From the NCBI GenBank assembly GCA_964567755.1, contig CAZMNW010000025.1, positions 1-64,000 of the forward strand: a stretch of DNA of 64,000 nt, given 5' to 3'. The notes below the pieces were generated by a model. That model did no database searches. It worked only from the letters and a program-made list of their open reading frames with translations, and was not told the origin of the DNA. A program made the position numbers and the translations under genes. Positions 15,550-24,547 of this stretch are shown piece after piece. How positions within the stretch are numbered: the first letter of the stretch is position 1; every line of letters starts with the position of its first letter. The stretch is from DASRJW01 sp964567755 (GTDB lineage Bacteria > Krumholzibacteriota > Krumholzibacteriia > G020349025).

Positions 15550-16991
15550 CGTTCCTCCGCAGCCGTTGCATCCAAGGTCAGCATGCGCCCGCGCGCCTCG
15601 ATGCAGGAGCGCGCCGCCGGCAGTACCTTCTCCGGGTTGCACAAGCGCCGCGGGTCCCATAGATCCCGCACGCGGCGCATGAGATCGAGATCTGCCGGAT
15701 CGAAGAGCAGTGGCATGAGGTCGCGTTTCTCGACACCGATGCCGTGCTCACCACTCAGCGCCCCGCCGCACTCGATGCACAAGCGCAGGATTTCCTCACC
15801 GGCGGCCATCACGCGTCGGGCCGCTTCCGGATCGCGGCCGTCGTACGAGATGTTCGGGTGCAAATTGCCATCACCGGCGTGAAGGACGTTGGACAAGGTC
15901 ACGCCATACTTCTCGCGCACGCGGTACACCTGTTCCAGGATCCACTGCAGTTTATGCCGCGGCACCACGCCGTCCATGACCAGCAGGTCGGTATTGATGC
16001 GTCCCATGGCACCGAAGGCGCCCTTCCGCCCCTTCCACAGCCGCGCTCGCGTGTTCGCATCGCGCGCTTCTTCCAAAGTCATGGCGCCCCGCGCCCGGCA
16101 AATCGCGGCGACCTCGACGGCCGCCAGCTCGACTTCCGCCTCGAGACCATCGACCTCGACCAACAGCACGGCATCGGCATCGCGGGGATAACCGGCAGCG
16201 TAGACCGACGATTCCACCGCCGCGATCGTCAAATGATCGAGGATCTCGAGCGCCGAAGGATCGAGCCCGCGGGCCACGATGTCGGACACCGTGGCGCAGG
16301 CATCGGCCATGCGCGCGTAAGATGCGAGGAATGTACGCACGCTCTGCGGCTGCTTCTCGAGCCGCACGGTGATCGCGGTTGCAATGCCGAGCGTGCCTTC
16401 GCTGCCGACGAAGAGACCGACGAGATCGTAGCCGGGCGTATCCGGTTCTGGCCCACCGAGCTGCACGACGTCGCCGCTCGGCAACACCACCTCGAGCCCG
16501 AGGATGTGTCGCGTGGTCATCCCGTGCTTCAAGCAGTGCGGGCCGCCCGCGTTCTCGGCGACGTTGCCGCCGATGGTGCATGCCATTTGGCTCGAAGGGT
16601 CGGGCGCATAGTAGTAACCATCGGCTGCCACCGCCTGGCTCAGGTGCAGATTGACCAAGCCGGGCTGCACCACGGCGAAGCGGTTGTCGAGATCGATGTG
16701 CAGAATGCGCCGCATGCGCGCCATCTCGACGATCAAGCACTGCTCCACCGGCTTGGCGCCACCGGAAAGGCCCGTCCCGGCGCCGCGGGGCACGAACGGG
16801 ACGCTGTGACGCTGGCAGGTGCGCACGATGGCGGCCACCTCCGCCGTCGTTTCGGGGAAGGCGACCGCGAGTGGAACGGTCTTGAACATCGTCAAGGCGT
16901 CGCACTCGTAGACGAGTAGATCTTCTGGACGATGGTGCAGCCGCGCACCGAGAAGATGCGTCAGCTCGTGCATGAATCCTGTGGTGCTCAT
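15546..16991 (-). CDS. glcD: Glycolate dehydrogenase FAD subunit GlcD
   Basis: 481-residue FAD-linked oxidase. FAD-binding region about 40-215: VPRGAGTGLSGGAKP, APDPSSQMACTIGGNVAENA, GPHCLKHG and GLFVGSEGTLGIAT. The C-terminal cap (about 260-465) carries LSNVLHAGDGNLHPNISYD and CGGALSGEHGIGVEKRDLM, which hold the catalytic region. The family includes D-lactate dehydrogenases, but the adjoining glcE and glcF make glycolate the best substrate. The promoter element lies only 15 bases before the ATG and no ribosome site is seen, so the leader is very short. Confidence 0.94.
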   Translation of the reverse strand: MSTTGFMHELTHLLGARLHHRPEDLLVYECDALTMFKTVPLAVAFPETTAEVAAIVRTCQRHSVPFVPRGAGTGLSGGAKPVEQCLIVEMARMRRILHIDLDNRFAVVQPGLVNLHLSQAVAADGYYYAPDPSSQMACTIGGNVAENAGGPHCLKHGMTTRHILGLEVVLPSGDVVQLGGPEPDTPGYDLVGLFVGSEGTLGIATAITVRLEKQPQSVRTFLASYARMADACATVSDIVARGLDPSALEILDHLTIAAVESSVYAAGYPRDADAVLLVEVDGLEAEVELAAVEVAAICRARGAMTLEEARDANTRARLWKGRKGAFGAMGRINTDLLVMDGVVPRHKLQWILEQVYRVREKYGVTLSNVLHAGDGNLHPNISYDGRDPEAARRVMAAGEEILRLCIECGGALSGEHGIGVEKRDLMPLLFDPADLDLMRRVRDLWDPRRLCNPEKVLPAARSCIEARGRMLTLDATAAEER

Positions 16992-17006
16992 GGTCGCATC
17001 GCGTGC

Positions 17007-17036
17007 ATTCTACGATTCCAGAGCCATGTGCCGCAA
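17007..17036 (-). promoter_or_regulatory. Promoter of glcDEF
   Basis: Minus strand: -35 TTGCGG (17036-17031), 18-base spacer, -10 TAGAAT (17012-17007). The start of transcription would be about eight bases before the glcD ATG. Confidence 0.6.
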
Positions 17037-17069
17037 ACAGTGCGCCAGCGACACCCCGTGCACCGATGT

Positions 17070-17075
17070 TATTCT
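17070..17075 (+). promoter_or_regulatory. Probable -10 element of the MFS gene
   Basis: TATTCT ends six bases before the ATG, and no ribosome binding site is present. The -35 (CAGCGA at 18 bases) is poor. The arrangement suggests a leaderless mRNA, as for two other genes in this window. Confidence 0.4.
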
Positions 17076-17081
17076 GCCACC

Positions 17082-18386
17082 ATGAACCACCCGGAACCCG
17101 CGGCTCTCGCTGCCGCCCCAGGACCGACGCAAACAACGACGGCCGCAGCGCCGACTTCAGTCGCCGCCGACCTGAAGGTCGTGCTGCGCGACGGGCGCTT
17201 TGCCAAGCTTCTGCTCGCCAATTTCGTCAGCACCGTCGGCGACTGGCTGACATTCATGGCGTTGTTCAGCCTCACGTCGTTCACCTGGGAAAAGGGCGTG
17301 AGCGGTGTCAGCATCCTCGGCATCGCCTACATGCTGCCCGTGGCCACGTTGTCCCCCGTGGCCGGCGTCTGGGTCGATCGCTGGGGCCTGCGACGCGTGA
17401 TGGTCTCGACGTCACTCGCGCGTGCAGCGATCGTGCTCGCGATGGCGGCGTGGCCACACTTCTGGTCGACGTGCGTGTTGCTTTGTGCTCACCAAATCGT
17501 GGCGTCCTTCTTCAACCCGGCACAGCACAGCGCCCTGGCGCGCCTGGTGCAGCGCGAGCAATTGTTGGTGGCGAACGCGCTCAACACACAGGCGGCGCAG
17601 TTGACCAAGATCCTGGGACCCGGCGTCGCCGGGTTGCTGGTGGCCTGGCTCGGGCCACGCGGTTGTTTCCAGTTCGACGCCGTCATGCTTCTTGCCGCTG
17701 CCTTGTTTATGACGCGGCTCCCGCGGCTTCCGGGCATGACCGCCGAGCGCACGAACTTCACGAGCGAGTTCCTGGTTGGATTCGCTTTTCTGCGCCGGGC
17801 GGCGCGACTGCGCACCGTGATTCTTCTGCTCATGCTCGGCTTGTGCGCACTCGGCGGTTTCATCGCCGTGCTGCCGGTGTTCGCGCGCGACCAGCTCGGC
17901 GCCGGGCCGCGAGTGATGGGATTCCTGCTGTCGAGCATGGGCGCCGGCGCCGCGCTGGGAGCTTTCGCCGTCGCCCACGCGGGCAAGAAATGGGACAAGA
18001 CATGGTGCATCACCAGCGGCGCCTGTGTCGCCACGCTGTCTTTGTGGATGGTGGCGCAGACATCGCGCGTGGGGGTGGCGATCGCAGCCACCAGCGTTCT
18101 CGGTGCGGGCGTGGTGTTCCTGTTGGTGCCGGCGTACGCGTTGCTGCAGGAGAAAACACCGCAGGCGCTCCTCGGTCGTGTCGTCAGCTTGGCGATCGCG
18201 GCGCTGTCGATGGCGCAGGTGGTGGGAATGGGAGTCATCGGCACCGCCGCGACTCGCTGGCGCCCGGTCCATCTCCTGCAGTCGGAAGCAGTGCTCTTGG
18301 GTGCGGCCGCGCTCGTGTTCTTGATTTGGAGCTACACACGGCGCAACGGTCGCGCGCGCGAGACGTGCGGATTGTCGACGACGTAG
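17082..18386 (+). CDS. MFS transporter (EntS/MFS_3-like)
   Basis: 434-residue inner-membrane carrier with about 12 hydrophobic helices from residue 45 on, preceded by an Ala/Thr-rich cytoplasmic tail. The first helices (LLLANFVSTVGDWLTFMALF) and the loop WVDRWGLRRVMVSTSLARA have the MFS loop 2-3 pattern, followed by FFNPAQHSALARLVQREQLL typical of the EntS/TetV-like drug or siderophore exporters. The substrate cannot be told from sequence. The 3' end overlaps the convergent glycosylase gene by 55 bases. Confidence 0.85.
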   Translation: MNHPEPAALAAAPGPTQTTTAAAPTSVAADLKVVLRDGRFAKLLLANFVSTVGDWLTFMALFSLTSFTWEKGVSGVSILGIAYMLPVATLSPVAGVWVDRWGLRRVMVSTSLARAAIVLAMAAWPHFWSTCVLLCAHQIVASFFNPAQHSALARLVQREQLLVANALNTQAAQLTKILGPGVAGLLVAWLGPRGCFQFDAVMLLAAALFMTRLPRLPGMTAERTNFTSEFLVGFAFLRRAARLRTVILLLMLGLCALGGFIAVLPVFARDQLGAGPRVMGFLLSSMGAGAALGAFAVAHAGKKWDKTWCITSGACVATLSLWMVAQTSRVGVAIAATSVLGAGVVFLLVPAYALLQEKTPQALLGRVVSLAIAALSMAQVVGMGVIGTAATRWRPVHLLQSEAVLLGAAALVFLIWSYTRRNGRARETCGLSTT

Positions 18387-18958
18387 AAACGCCAGGCTCG
18401 CGCGGCATCCTTGCCAGCGTACTCGACCCCGATGCGCGCGCTACGCGCCACTCGTTCCCCGAGCTCCAGCTTGCCACGTGCCACCCAGAGCGCCGGACCG
18501 CGCAGATCCGCGCCGTTGTGCCGGCGGGTGATCGCGAACGCACGACACAACTTCCCTGGGCCGTTGGCCAGTGCGGTCGGTCGCTCCACCCCACGCAGCC
18601 GTTGCATGCGCGCAATGCCCTCGATCGGTTCGAGCGCGCGCAGGAGCACGGCCTCCGGTCGGCCCGCTGGCGCGCACACGATGTTCAGCATGTCGTGAAC
18701 GCCGTAGATGAAGTAGACATACGCGTGGCCGGGGGGCCCGAACATCACCGCGTTGCGTCGCGTACGCCCCATGCGTGCATGGCAAGCTTGGTCCTCGGGA
18801 CCGACGTAGGCTTCCGTTTCGACGATGCGCCCGGCGAGGATCTGCCCCCCGAGTCGGCGTACCAGCACGCAGCCGAGGAGATCGCGCGCCACCCGCAACG
18901 CCCCACGGGCGTAGAATGCCTCTGGCAAGGGGGTTCTTTGCGGCCGAGTTGCGTGCAT
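18332..18958 (-). CDS. 3-methyladenine DNA glycosylase (AAG/MPG family)
   Basis: Removes alkylated and deaminated purines (3-methyladenine, hypoxanthine, ethenoadenine) from DNA. The 208 residues hold all family blocks: EAFYARGALRVARDLLGCVL, the catalytic RIVETEAYVGPEDQACHA (Glu activates water), RNAVMFGPPGHAYVYFIYG (intercalating tyrosine region) and GPGKLCRAFAI. The ATG lies after GGGGAG with standard spacing. Single-domain, cytosolic enzyme; no helper gene nearby. Shares its last 55 bases with the opposite-strand transporter gene. Confidence 0.95.
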   Translation of the reverse strand: MHATRPQRTPLPEAFYARGALRVARDLLGCVLVRRLGGQILAGRIVETEAYVGPEDQACHARMGRTRRNAVMFGPPGHAYVYFIYGVHDMLNIVCAPAGRPEAVLLRALEPIEGIARMQRLRGVERPTALANGPGKLCRAFAITRRHNGADLRGPALWVARGKLELGERVARSARIGVEYAGKDAARAWRFYVVDNPHVSRARPLRRV

Positions 18959-19082
18959 CGTCGCTCCCCTTCGGGCTCGAGCCGGCGCGATCCTAGCAAA
19001 GCTTGACAGCCACGCCTCAGGTCCAGACGATGGGGAGGGTGAGCGCGGGCTCACGGACCCTTCGAGCCCCGGGAGGACTTCG

Positions 19083-20771
19083 ATGCCGCCTGTCGAACGC
19101 GAGGTTCTAGAGGCAGACGTGCTGTTCGTCGGCGGCGGCCCTGCCTCCCTCGCAGGCGCATTGCACTTGGCGAACCTGGTGCGCCGGCATGACGAAACCG
19201 TGGCCGCGACGGGCTCCGGGCGCGCGCTCGGCGAGGTGCAGATCGTCGTCATCGAGAAGGCGAGCGAGATCGGCATGCACTCGCTGTCGGGTGCCGTGCT
19301 CGATCCGCGCGCTTTGCGCGAGTTGATGCCGGACTTCGAGACGCAGGGGTTTCCCCACGAAGGCGCCGTGCGCGCCGATAGTGTCCACTTCCTCACCGGG
19401 CGCGGACAGTTCAAGTTCCCCGTGACGCCCCCACCGCTCCGCAACCATGGCAATTACATCGTGTCCTTGCACAAACTGACGCGCTGGCTGGCCACGAAGG
19501 TCGAAGCAGCCGGTGTCAACGTCTTCGCTGGATTTCCGGGTGCCGAGATACTTTACGATGGCGCTCGCGTCGCCGGCGTACGCACGGGCGACCGCGGAGT
19601 GGACAAGCGCGGCGAGGCCAAGAGCAATTTCGAGCCCGGCATCGACATCCGCGCGCGTGTGACAGTGCTCGGCGAGGGCCCGCGCGGCAGCTTGACCAAA
19701 CAACTGTTGCCGCGGCTCGAGCTCGATCGCGATGCGCTGCCGCAGATCTATTCGACCGGCGTCAAGGAGCTGTGGAAGCTCGCGCCCGGCAGCCTGGCCG
19801 GCGGGCGTGTCATCCATACGCTGGGCTGGCCGACGCCCAACGACATGTGGGGAGGGGGTTTCGCCTACGACATGGCCGGCGACCTCCTGTCGCTCGGCTA
19901 CGTCACCGGGCTCGACTACAAGCACCCCGACACCGATCCACACATGCTGTTCCAGAAGTGGAAGACGCACCCCTTCATTGCTCGACTGCTGGCAGGCGGC
20001 GAGATGATCGCGTATGGGGCGAAGGCCATCTCCGAAGGTGGCTACTACACGATGCCACGCTTGTACGCCGACGGCGTGCTGTTGGTCGGCGAATCGGCCG
20101 GCCTCCTCAATGCCATGCGTCTGAAGGGCGTGCACCTGGCGATGAAATCAGGCATGTTGGCGGCCGAAACACTCGTCGATGCGCTCACAGCCGGCGACGC
20201 GAGTGCCGACGTGCTGCGCGGCTACCAGGAGCGTTTCGAGCGCAGCTGGGCCCATGACGAGCTCTATCGCGTGCGCAACTTCCGCCAAGGCTACGCGCGT
20301 GGCCTGCTCCCGGGGCTCATGCACACCGGCGTCCAAATGCTGACCGGAGGCCGCGGCTTGTTCGACCGCCGCCGCATCGATGCCGACTACACGCACATGC
20401 GTACGCGCGCGCAGCTCGACGGCGCGCAGGCGCCGCCCTCCGTCGCGCTCGACGAAAAGCTGACGTTCAAGAAACTCACCGATGTGTATTTGTCCGGCAC
20501 GGCACACGAAGAAGATCAGCCTTGTCATTTGCAGATCGCCGATTTCGACATCTGCAACAATCGCTGCACGGCGGAGTACGGCAACCCATGCCAACACTTT
20601 TGTCCCGCCAGCGTCTACGAGATGGCGGAGAAGACCGCGGGACGGCGCGAGCTGGTCGTCAACTTCACCAACTGCGTGCACTGCAAGACCTGCGACATCA
20701 TGGATCCGTACCAGATCATCCAATGGGTCACGCCGGAAGGCGGCGGCGGTCCGAACTACGTCAACCTGTGA
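19083..20771 (+). CDS. Electron-transfer flavoprotein:quinone oxidoreductase
   Basis: 562-residue membrane-associated flavo-iron-sulfur enzyme moving electrons from reduced ETF (fatty-acid and amino-acid oxidation) to the quinone pool, presumably menaquinone here since mqnD is present. FAD motif VLFVGGGPASLAGALHLANL at about 14-33, EIGMHSLSGAVLDP, GWPTPNDMWGGGFAYDM, and VLLVGESAGLLNAMRLKG for the second FAD strand. The C-terminal ferredoxin-like part carries CTAEYGNPCQHFCPASVYE and NCVHCKTCDIMDPYQIIQW, which supply the 4Fe-4S cysteines. GGGAGG lies six bases before the ATG. ETF itself is not in this window. Confidence 0.96.
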   Translation: MPPVEREVLEADVLFVGGGPASLAGALHLANLVRRHDETVAATGSGRALGEVQIVVIEKASEIGMHSLSGAVLDPRALRELMPDFETQGFPHEGAVRADSVHFLTGRGQFKFPVTPPPLRNHGNYIVSLHKLTRWLATKVEAAGVNVFAGFPGAEILYDGARVAGVRTGDRGVDKRGEAKSNFEPGIDIRARVTVLGEGPRGSLTKQLLPRLELDRDALPQIYSTGVKELWKLAPGSLAGGRVIHTLGWPTPNDMWGGGFAYDMAGDLLSLGYVTGLDYKHPDTDPHMLFQKWKTHPFIARLLAGGEMIAYGAKAISEGGYYTMPRLYADGVLLVGESAGLLNAMRLKGVHLAMKSGMLAAETLVDALTAGDASADVLRGYQERFERSWAHDELYRVRNFRQGYARGLLPGLMHTGVQMLTGGRGLFDRRRIDADYTHMRTRAQLDGAQAPPSVALDEKLTFKKLTDVYLSGTAHEEDQPCHLQIADFDICNNRCTAEYGNPCQHFCPASVYEMAEKTAGRRELVVNFTNCVHCKTCDIMDPYQIIQWVTPEGGGGPNYVNL

Positions 20772-20778
20772 TGCCGCG

Positions 20779-21354
20779 ATGACCGGTCCTCCCTCGCATC
20801 CGCACGGCGACACCACGCGCTACGCCTTTTGCCCCCAATGCGGCGCCGCGTTGACGCGGCGCGTGCTCAAACCGAGCGAGCCCGAACGTCTCGTGTGCAG
20901 CGCGTGTGACTTCATCTTCTTCCTCGACCCCAAGTTGGCGGCGGGATGCATCATCGAGCATGAAGGTGGCATCGTCTTGCTGCGACGCGCCATCGAACCT
21001 GGGTACGGCAAATGGGTCTTCCCGGGCGGATACGTCGATCGCGGCGAATCGGTCCCGGACGCGGCCAGGCGTGAAGTGGAAGAAGAGGTGTGCTTGCATG
21101 TGGCGCTCGGCGACCTCGTGGGCATCTATTCCTACACGGGACGGCCCATCGTCGTCGTCGTCTACGCGGCGCGCGTGGTGGGTGGAAAGTTGGAAGCAGC
21201 CGACGAGGCGCTCGAGGCTCGTGCGTTCGCAGCGGCCGACCTGCCATGGGACGAGCTTGCGTTCACCAGCACGTATGACGCACTGGCGGACTACCTGGGC
21301 CACCGGCACGACCTACAACCGCCACCAGGCAGCCGCAAGCCGCTCCCGTTCTGA
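20779..21354 (+). CDS. NUDIX hydrolase with N-terminal zinc ribbon
   Basis: 191 residues. A zinc ribbon (CPQC near 16 and CSAC near 40) precedes a Nudix domain whose box reads GGYVDRGESVPDAARREVEEEV (split over residues 79-100); the usual final Gly of the box is replaced. The ribbon plus Nudix layout resembles NudC-type or ADP-ribose/NAD pyrophosphatases, but the NudC SQPWPFPxS motif is absent, so the substrate stays open. It starts seven bases after the ETF-QO stop and is probably cotranscribed. Confidence 0.88.
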   Translation: MTGPPSHPHGDTTRYAFCPQCGAALTRRVLKPSEPERLVCSACDFIFFLDPKLAAGCIIEHEGGIVLLRRAIEPGYGKWVFPGGYVDRGESVPDAARREVEEEVCLHVALGDLVGIYSYTGRPIVVVVYAARVVGGKLEAADEALEARAFAAADLPWDELAFTSTYDALADYLGHRHDLQPPPGSRKPLPF

Positions 21355-21538
21355 GAGCGACAAACGCGCGTATCCCTCATCAATTCTTCGAGATCCGCGG
21401 GCACGGAAGCTGCTGCTCTGCGTGCTACAGGCGATCCAGTTTCGGACCGACCGACCTCTTGCAGCAACCGACGGGAACGGCGCGGTAGGACGCACTCTGC
21501 GCCCAGACGCCCACGCTTCCAGACTCGGGGAGGCGCCG

Positions 21539-23107
21539 ATGCGGAATCTTTTCGAGCGCATCGGCGCGGGACCGGCGCTGCACGGAAGCGCGAGCACGGC
21601 GAGCAAGTTGGTCGGCCTGGCGCTGCTGCTGCTCTATGGCCGTGTGCTCCCGCCTGCTGATTTCGGTGTCCTCGTTCTCCTCTACCTCACGACCTATCTG
21701 CTCGATGCGCTCGCCGTTCAGGGTCTGACGGCCAAGGTGCTGCGCCAGCAGGGACTCGAGCACGACGAAGCCACCCGGCGCACGGTGGTGACGACCGCCT
21801 TCCTGCACACGCTTGCGTGCGCCGGCATGCTCCTCGGCTTCGCCGCACTGGCCGCCGAGCCGGTGAGCGAAATGTTCTTCGGCGACCGGCGCTGGGGTCA
21901 GCTGCTCCAACTCCTGTGCGTGGCTGGGATCTTTCGCGCAGCGCAAAACGTCCCGCGCCAGATGCTCCGCGCACGCGGCCGACAACGCGCGCTCGACGCG
22001 TTGAAACTCGGCGACGCCCTGATGGCGGCGTCGCTCAACGCGGTGCTGGTCATCGGGTTGGATCTCGGGTTGCGGGGCGTCGTCTATGCCGAGGTGCTGC
22101 GTGAGACCTTCTTCGCACTCGTTCTCGCGTCGACACTGCGTCACGATCTGTCGCGCTCCGGTTCCATCGTCGCGCTGCGAGCACTCCTGCGCGACGGGTT
22201 GCCACGCCTGCGCCGCGAGCTGCCGGCAATGGTGCTGACCGCCAACGACCGCTACTTCCTGGCCTTCTGGGGCTCGCTGCTGCACTTGGGAACGTACGGC
22301 TTCGCGCTGCGATTAGCGCAAGTGCTGGCGGATTTCGTCATCCAGCCGCTTCTGGGGCTCGTGTCAGTGCTGCGCCGCGATGACGGCAACCCGGACGGCG
22401 ACAGCCGTGTCGTCTTCGGACGCTTCCTGACTTATTTCGTCGCGTTGACGGGTCTCGCCGCACTGGCGATCGCCGTCTTCACACCATCGTTGCTGCGCCT
22501 TGTCTGCCACCCCGAATACGAGGGTGCCGCCTGGGTCCTGCCATTGCTGCTCATCGCGCTCCTCATCGCCGGAGTGCAGAAACTGCTCTTGGCTGGCCTG
22601 CACCTCGATAACCAGATCCCCGTCTCCGTCCGCCGCGCCACGGCCGCGGCCGCGTTGCTGAGCCTGGCGGGAAACTCGCTCTTCGTCCCGCGCCACGGCG
22701 CGTTGGGTGCTGCGTTCACTGCAGTTCTGGCGCAGGCGCTGCTCTGCGGCACGGCGATCGTCGCTGCACGCCGCCAAGCCGTGTTGTGTTTCGAACCGAG
22801 CCGATTGGCGAAGGTGGTGTCGGCGCTGCTCTGCAGCTTCTACATCGCCGGCTTCGTCATGCCCGAAAACTTGATTGGACAGGTTGCAGCGGCGTGGGCC
22901 ATGGTGTTGCTCTACCCCGCGCTCCTCGGCGTCTTCGGCTTCTACACCGTGACCGAGATCGAGCGACTGCGCGATCTCCTCAATCATCGCATCGGCAGTG
23001 TGCCGGCCAAGCCCGCGGCCGAAGAGGCCAGTGCGCCCACCGCCGTGGCCTCGGCACACGCGAGCGACGAGCTGGTCGGCACCGGCGCGGCTCGCGACAC
23101 CGACTGA
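21539..23107 (+). CDS. Polysaccharide flippase (Wzx/MATE-like)
   Basis: 522-residue polytopic membrane protein with roughly 12-14 hydrophobic segments, starting with SKLVGLALLLLYGRVLPPADFGVLVLL, the typical opening of the polysaccharide biosynthesis (PST/Wzx) family that flips undecaprenyl-linked glycans across the inner membrane. The C-terminal 40 residues are hydrophilic and Ala-rich. GGGGAGG six bases before the ATG fixes the start. No glycosyltransferases are directly adjacent, but a polysaccharide deacetylase lies 2.3 kb further on and two glycosyltransferases 34 kb away. Confidence 0.85.
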   Translation: MRNLFERIGAGPALHGSASTASKLVGLALLLLYGRVLPPADFGVLVLLYLTTYLLDALAVQGLTAKVLRQQGLEHDEATRRTVVTTAFLHTLACAGMLLGFAALAAEPVSEMFFGDRRWGQLLQLLCVAGIFRAAQNVPRQMLRARGRQRALDALKLGDALMAASLNAVLVIGLDLGLRGVVYAEVLRETFFALVLASTLRHDLSRSGSIVALRALLRDGLPRLRRELPAMVLTANDRYFLAFWGSLLHLGTYGFALRLAQVLADFVIQPLLGLVSVLRRDDGNPDGDSRVVFGRFLTYFVALTGLAALAIAVFTPSLLRLVCHPEYEGAAWVLPLLLIALLIAGVQKLLLAGLHLDNQIPVSVRRATAAAALLSLAGNSLFVPRHGALGAAFTAVLAQALLCGTAIVAARRQAVLCFEPSRLAKVVSALLCSFYIAGFVMPENLIGQVAAAWAMVLLYPALLGVFGFYTVTEIERLRDLLNHRIGSVPAKPAAEEASAPTAVASAHASDELVGTGAARDTD

Positions 23108-23120
23108 GCCTTCCCCCGCC

Positions 23121-24491
23121 TCAAGCCGCAGGCTGCGCCACCAGGCTGGCGACGGTTTCGATGTGATACGTATGCGGGAACATGTCGACAGGTTGCACGC
23201 GCTGCAAACGATAGTGGTCGTCGCGACACAGGAGCTGCAGGTCACGGGCGAGCGTGCTCGGGTTACACGAGACATAGAGAATTCGCGCCGGATGCCAGCG
23301 CCGCAGCCCCTGGACGACATCCGGGTGCAGCCCGGCTCGCGGCGGGTCGGCCACCACGAGATCCGGTCTCGCGTCCGCGTGGTGGCGCATGTAATCGCGC
23401 ACATCCGCCGCCACGAAACGACAATTGTCGATGCCGTTCAACGCCGCGTTGCGCCCGGCGTCGACCACCGCGCTCTCGACTTGCTCGATGCCCGTGACCT
23501 TTCGCACGCGTCGCGCCAGCGACAACGCGATCGCTCCGGTGCCGGCGTAAAGATCGACGACATCCTCGGCCGCGCCCAACGACGCCCACTCCGTCAATAA
23601 CGCGAACATCTTCTCGGCTTGCTTCGGGTTGGGCTGGAAAAACGACGCGGCGCTGATCTTGAAGCGCAAGCCGCCGACGGTGTCCTCGATCTCACCGCTG
23701 CCATGCAGGATCTCGACGCGTTCGCCGCTCGCGATCATGGCGCGCCCGGTGTTGATCGTACGCACGATGCTGCGCAGGCTCGGAAATTCGGCCACCAGCA
23801 CGTCGACGAACTGCTGCTGGTTCGGCAACGCCCCCGCATTCGTCACCAGGTTGATCAGCAGCTCGCCGCTGCTCTTGCCCTCGCGCAGCACCAGATGGCG
23901 CCAGAAACCCACGTGCCGGCGTCCATGATAGGCGGGCATTCCCGACAGCGTCGCTAGCTCGCGCACCCGGGCCACGACGCGATTCGATGCTTCCGACATC
24001 AGGAAGCACGCTTCGAGATCGAAGATGCGGTCGTACGTTCCCGGCATGTGCAGACCGAGCACGATGCGTGACTCGTCGCCCGCAAAGAAGCTGAACTCCA
24101 TCTTGTTGCGGTAGTAGAAAGGCTGCGGCGACGCGAGTGCGAGCGGCATCTCGAGGTCACGGAAACCGCCGAGACGCTCGAGCGCCTCGGCCACCAGCCG
24201 CGTCTTGACCCGGAGCTGCGCCGCGTAGTCCAGCTCTTGCCAGACGCAGCCACCGCACACGGACAGGTGGCTGCAGCGTCCGGGGGTGCGCTCCGCGGCC
24301 GGCCGTAATACTTCCATGGCGCGGGCCTGAACGAAGTTGCGCTTGACCTTGCGCACTTGCGCGCGCACGCGTTCACCCGGGAGTGCTTTTTCGACGAAGA
24401 CGACGATGCCGTCATGATGCGCCACGCCATGGCCTTCGAGGGCGGCGCGTTCGACTTCGAGCTCGAGTTCTTGTCCGCGGTGGATTTGCAT
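23121..24491 (-). CDS. rlmD: 23S rRNA (uracil-5-)-methyltransferase RlmD-like
   Basis: SAM-dependent enzyme making m5U in 23S rRNA (or tRNA; the family cannot be split with confidence by eye). N-terminal TRAM domain (1-55), iron-sulfur cysteines CSHLSVCGGC (about 72-81) with a fourth Cys in DLEACFLM, SAM-binding VVDLYAGTGAIALSLA (about 310-325), VVADPPRAGLHPDV, and the nucleophile/catalytic block ILYVSCNPSTLARD. 456 residues, typical. It ends 13 bases from the convergent flippase stop. Confidence 0.93.
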   Translation of the reverse strand: MQIHRGQELELEVERAALEGHGVAHHDGIVVFVEKALPGERVRAQVRKVKRNFVQARAMEVLRPAAERTPGRCSHLSVCGGCVWQELDYAAQLRVKTRLVAEALERLGGFRDLEMPLALASPQPFYYRNKMEFSFFAGDESRIVLGLHMPGTYDRIFDLEACFLMSEASNRVVARVRELATLSGMPAYHGRRHVGFWRHLVLREGKSSGELLINLVTNAGALPNQQQFVDVLVAEFPSLRSIVRTINTGRAMIASGERVEILHGSGEIEDTVGGLRFKISAASFFQPNPKQAEKMFALLTEWASLGAAEDVVDLYAGTGAIALSLARRVRKVTGIEQVESAVVDAGRNAALNGIDNCRFVAADVRDYMRHHADARPDLVVADPPRAGLHPDVVQGLRRWHPARILYVSCNPSTLARDLQLLCRDDHYRLQRVQPVDMFPHTYHIETVASLVAQPAA

Positions 24492-24503
24492 GGCAAGGAC
24501 CGA

Positions 24504-24530
24504 CGCTGGCCGGGCAAAACCCGGCCAGCG
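24504..24530 (-). terminator. Strong hairpin downstream of the YceI gene
   Basis: Eleven perfect base pairs, CGCTGGCCGGG (24504-24514) with CCCGGCCAGCG (24520-24530), around a five-base loop, 17 bases after the YceI stop and just before rlmD on the same strand. No T run follows on the minus strand, so it may act as a GC-type terminator or an RNA-stabilising element. Confidence 0.6.
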
Positions 24531-24547
24531 CAGGGCGCTCGGAAGCG

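Noticed and set aside
19003..19031. TTGACA before the ETF-QO gene as a promoter
   Set aside because: The -35 is perfect, but no acceptable -10 lies 16-19 bases downstream (GACGAT at 17).
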